Part shown: piece after piece, positions 5,940-7,538 of the stretch | How the letters are laid out: each line of letters begins with the position of its first letter | How positions within the stretch are numbered: position 1 is the stretch's first letter | From: Methanomicrobiales archaeon | GTDB lineage: Archaea > Halobacteriota > Methanomicrobia > Methanomicrobiales > Methanoculleaceae | Assembly (NCBI GenBank): GCA_012797575.1 | Contig: JAAZOW010000060.1 | Coordinates: forward strand, 1-7,538 | Length of the DNA: 7,538 nt | Direction of reading: 5' to 3' | Translations under genes and position numbers: made by a program | The notes under the pieces: generated by a model | What the model was told of the DNA's origin: nothing | The model's input: the letters and a program-made list of their open reading frames with translations, nothing else | The model's database searches: none

Positions 5940-7532
5940 TCATATTCTCCGCCCATTCCGGGATGTCCCGACGATCTCGATCGGGCCTGGCAGACGGATC
6001 CCGGCGATGGTCTTTCCCCGCATTCGCTCGATGATTTGAGCGACGGCGTCTGGGGGAACCTCAACAGTGGAGTGAGTCTCGTAGATCTCGATCGCGCCGA
6101 TGGAGCCGCCCGGGATCCCGGTCTCGCCCGCGAGCGCTCCGACGATGTCTTTTGGCCTGATCTGGTCGCTCCTTCCAAACGGTATCTCAAGGAGCACCGG
6201 CCCCTGGGCCGGCCTGATCTCCTGGGGGGCCTCCGTACTGCCCGCGGTGAGCTCCAGTTTCAGGAGGGCAGCGGCGACCTCGAGCGCGGTGTAATCCTCG
6301 GAGATGATCCGCTCAGAGAGAGCCACGTAGCGTTCAAGGCCGCCTTCGTTGACGATCTGGTGCACCCGGTCGACGAGTTTCCGCGCCCGACTCTCCTCGA
6401 CGTCGCCCGGTGTCGGGAGAGGTATGCGGGCGATCCGGATCTTTGTGTAGTCCTGGATCATCCTGAGCCTGTAGTACTCCTTCGGGCCCACGAACGTTAT
6501 GGCCCGCCCGGTGCGCCCGGCGCGTGCCGTTCGGCCGATGCGGTGGATGTAGTACTCGATGTCCTGCGGGACGTCGTAGTTGATGACGAGGTCGACGTCC
6601 TCGACGTCGATACCCCGGGCCGCGACGTCGGTGGCAACGAGCATATCGATGGATCCTGCGCGGAACTTCGCCATCACCCGGTCTCGCTGGACCTGTTTCA
6701 TGTCCCCGTGGAGGGCTTCAGCGAAGTACCCCCGGGTCAGGAGGTGGCCGGTCAGATCGTCGACGCCGCGTTTGGTGTTTGAGAAGATGAGCGAGAGCTC
6801 AGGGTCGTACATATCGAGCAGTCGGCAGAGGATCTCGAGTTTGTTCCTGCTCCGCACCTCAAGGTAGAGCTGTTCGATCTGCGGGACGGTCACCTCCCGG
6901 CGTGCGACCGATATGACCTCCGGATCCTTCTGGAAGTTCTTCGATATCTCAAGGATCGGTCCCGGGAGGGTGGCTGAGAAGAGGACGGTCTGCCGATCCT
7001 TCGGGGTTGCGTCGAGGATCTTCTCGATATCCTCTCGAAAACCCATATCCAGCATCTGGTCGGCCTCGTCGAGGACGACCATCCTCACTGCGGCAAGCGA
7101 GAGGGTCTCGCGGTCGAGGTGGTCGAGGAGCCGCCCCGGTGTCCCGACGACGATCTGGGCGCCGCGACGTAATCCCCGGAACTGCCGCTCGATCGACTGG
7201 CCGCCATAGATCGGAAGGGTGTTGAGGCCGCGGTGATACTTTGCCAGGCGGGCAAACTCCTCGGCGATCTGGATGGCGAGCTCCCGGGTGGGGGAGAGGA
7301 TGAGGATCTGGACCTCCCGACTCCCTGTATCGACCCGCTCGATCGCCGGGATACCGAACGCTGCTGTCTTCCCGGTCCCGGTCTGGGCCTGGCCGGTGAT
7401 GTCGCGCCCCTCAAGGAGTGGGGGTATCGTGCTCGCCTGGATCGGTGTCGGCTCTTCAAAGCCCATATCCCCTATTGCCTGAAGTGTCTTCTCTGATATA
7501 TTGAAATCTCGAAACGTAGTAGTATTTTCCAT
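5940..7532 (-). CDS. deaD: DEAD-box RNA helicase with C-terminal DbpA-like RNA-binding domain
   Basis: An ATP-dependent RNA helicase that unwinds short RNA duplexes, with likely roles in ribosome assembly, mRNA turnover or growth at low temperature, as for DeaD/CsdA-type proteins. The 530 residues hold every core motif: Q motif GFEEPTPIQ (24-32), I AQTGTGKT (49-56), Ia PTREL (81-85), Ib TPGR (131-134), II DEAD (155-158), III SAT (186-188), V ATDVAARGID (300-309) and VI HRIGRTARAGR (330-340). A helical linker (about 375-430) leads to a tail (about 445-520) with IPFGRSDQIRPKDIVGAL and IGAIEIYETHSTVEVP, the pattern of the DbpA/CsdA RNA-binding domain (RRM-like fold). The start is firm: an in-frame TGA lies directly before the ATG. 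The GGGTGA abutting the ATG is too close to act as a normal ribosome binding site, and the promoter is outside the window. The RNA target cannot be deduced; the deaD symbol is by family resemblance. Confidence 0.95.
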   Translation of the reverse strand: MENTTTFRDFNISEKTLQAIGDMGFEEPTPIQASTIPPLLEGRDITGQAQTGTGKTAAFGIPAIERVDTGSREVQILILSPTRELAIQIAEEFARLAKYHRGLNTLPIYGGQSIERQFRGLRRGAQIVVGTPGRLLDHLDRETLSLAAVRMVVLDEADQMLDMGFREDIEKILDATPKDRQTVLFSATLPGPILEISKNFQKDPEVISVARREVTVPQIEQLYLEVRSRNKLEILCRLLDMYDPELSLIFSNTKRGVDDLTGHLLTRGYFAEALHGDMKQVQRDRVMAKFRAGSIDMLVATDVAARGIDVEDVDLVINYDVPQDIEYYIHRIGRTARAGRTGRAITFVGPKEYYRLRMIQDYTKIRIARIPLPTPGDVEESRARKLVDRVHQIVNEGGLERYVALSERIISEDYTALEVAAALLKLELTAGSTEAPQEIRPAQGPVLLEIPFGRSDQIRPKDIVGALAGETGIPGGSIGAIEIYETHSTVEVPPDAVAQIIERMRGKTIAGIRLPGPIEIVGTSRNGRRI

Positions 7533-7538
7533 TCACCC

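Noticed and set aside
5871..6782. Plus-strand open frame of 303 codons antisense to the helicase.
   Set aside because: Its sequence is the complement of conserved helicase motifs and has an Asp/Val/Arg-rich composition typical of antisense frames.

Overview
The window looks like a piece of a GC-rich methanogenic archaeon, most likely a member of the Methanomicrobiales such as Methanoculleus. This rests on gene content (archaeal-type ATP-dependent DNA ligase, PHP-containing PolX, TreT-type trehalose synthase, SlyD-like FKBP, DEAD-box helicase with a DbpA-like tail), on archaeal promoter architecture (TATA boxes in short AT-rich islands within GC-rich DNA) and on GGAGG/GGTGA ribosome binding sites. 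The assignment is an inference; no rRNA or methanogenesis marker is present.

Layout. (1) Bases 1-3095, plus strand: the 3' four-fifths of an ATP-dependent DNA ligase, followed after 2 bases by a complete family X DNA polymerase. The two look like one transcription unit: a gap-filling polymerase and a nick-sealing ligase. (2) A 68-base GC-rich convergent spacer, then on the minus strand a short cytosolic SlyD-like FKBP peptidyl-prolyl isomerase with a readable promoter. (3) A divergent spacer of about 590 bases (3599-4187). Its FKBP-proximal part is GC-rich and contains a G-run cluster but no gene. Its last about 190 bases switch to strongly AT-rich sequence and hold the putative promoter region of the next gene, including repeated T-tracts and an imperfect palindrome. 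(4) Plus-strand treT (4188-5447), a GT4 trehalose glycosyltransferring synthase. (5) A convergent spacer of about 490 bases (5448-5939) with two isolated promoter-like AT islands and several short hairpins; no protein gene is convincing. (6) Minus strand, 5940-7532: a complete DEAD-box RNA helicase with a C-terminal DbpA-like RNA-binding domain.

The genes are mainly housekeeping or stress-linked: DNA repair (ligase, PolX), protein folding (FKBP), compatible solute or sugar metabolism (TreT) and RNA remodelling (DEAD-box helicase). I see no mobile element, CRISPR array, tRNA or rRNA, and no clear evidence of a new multi-gene system. The points most worth checking are in the noncoding DNA: the treT upstream region and the long convergent spacer between treT and the helicase.
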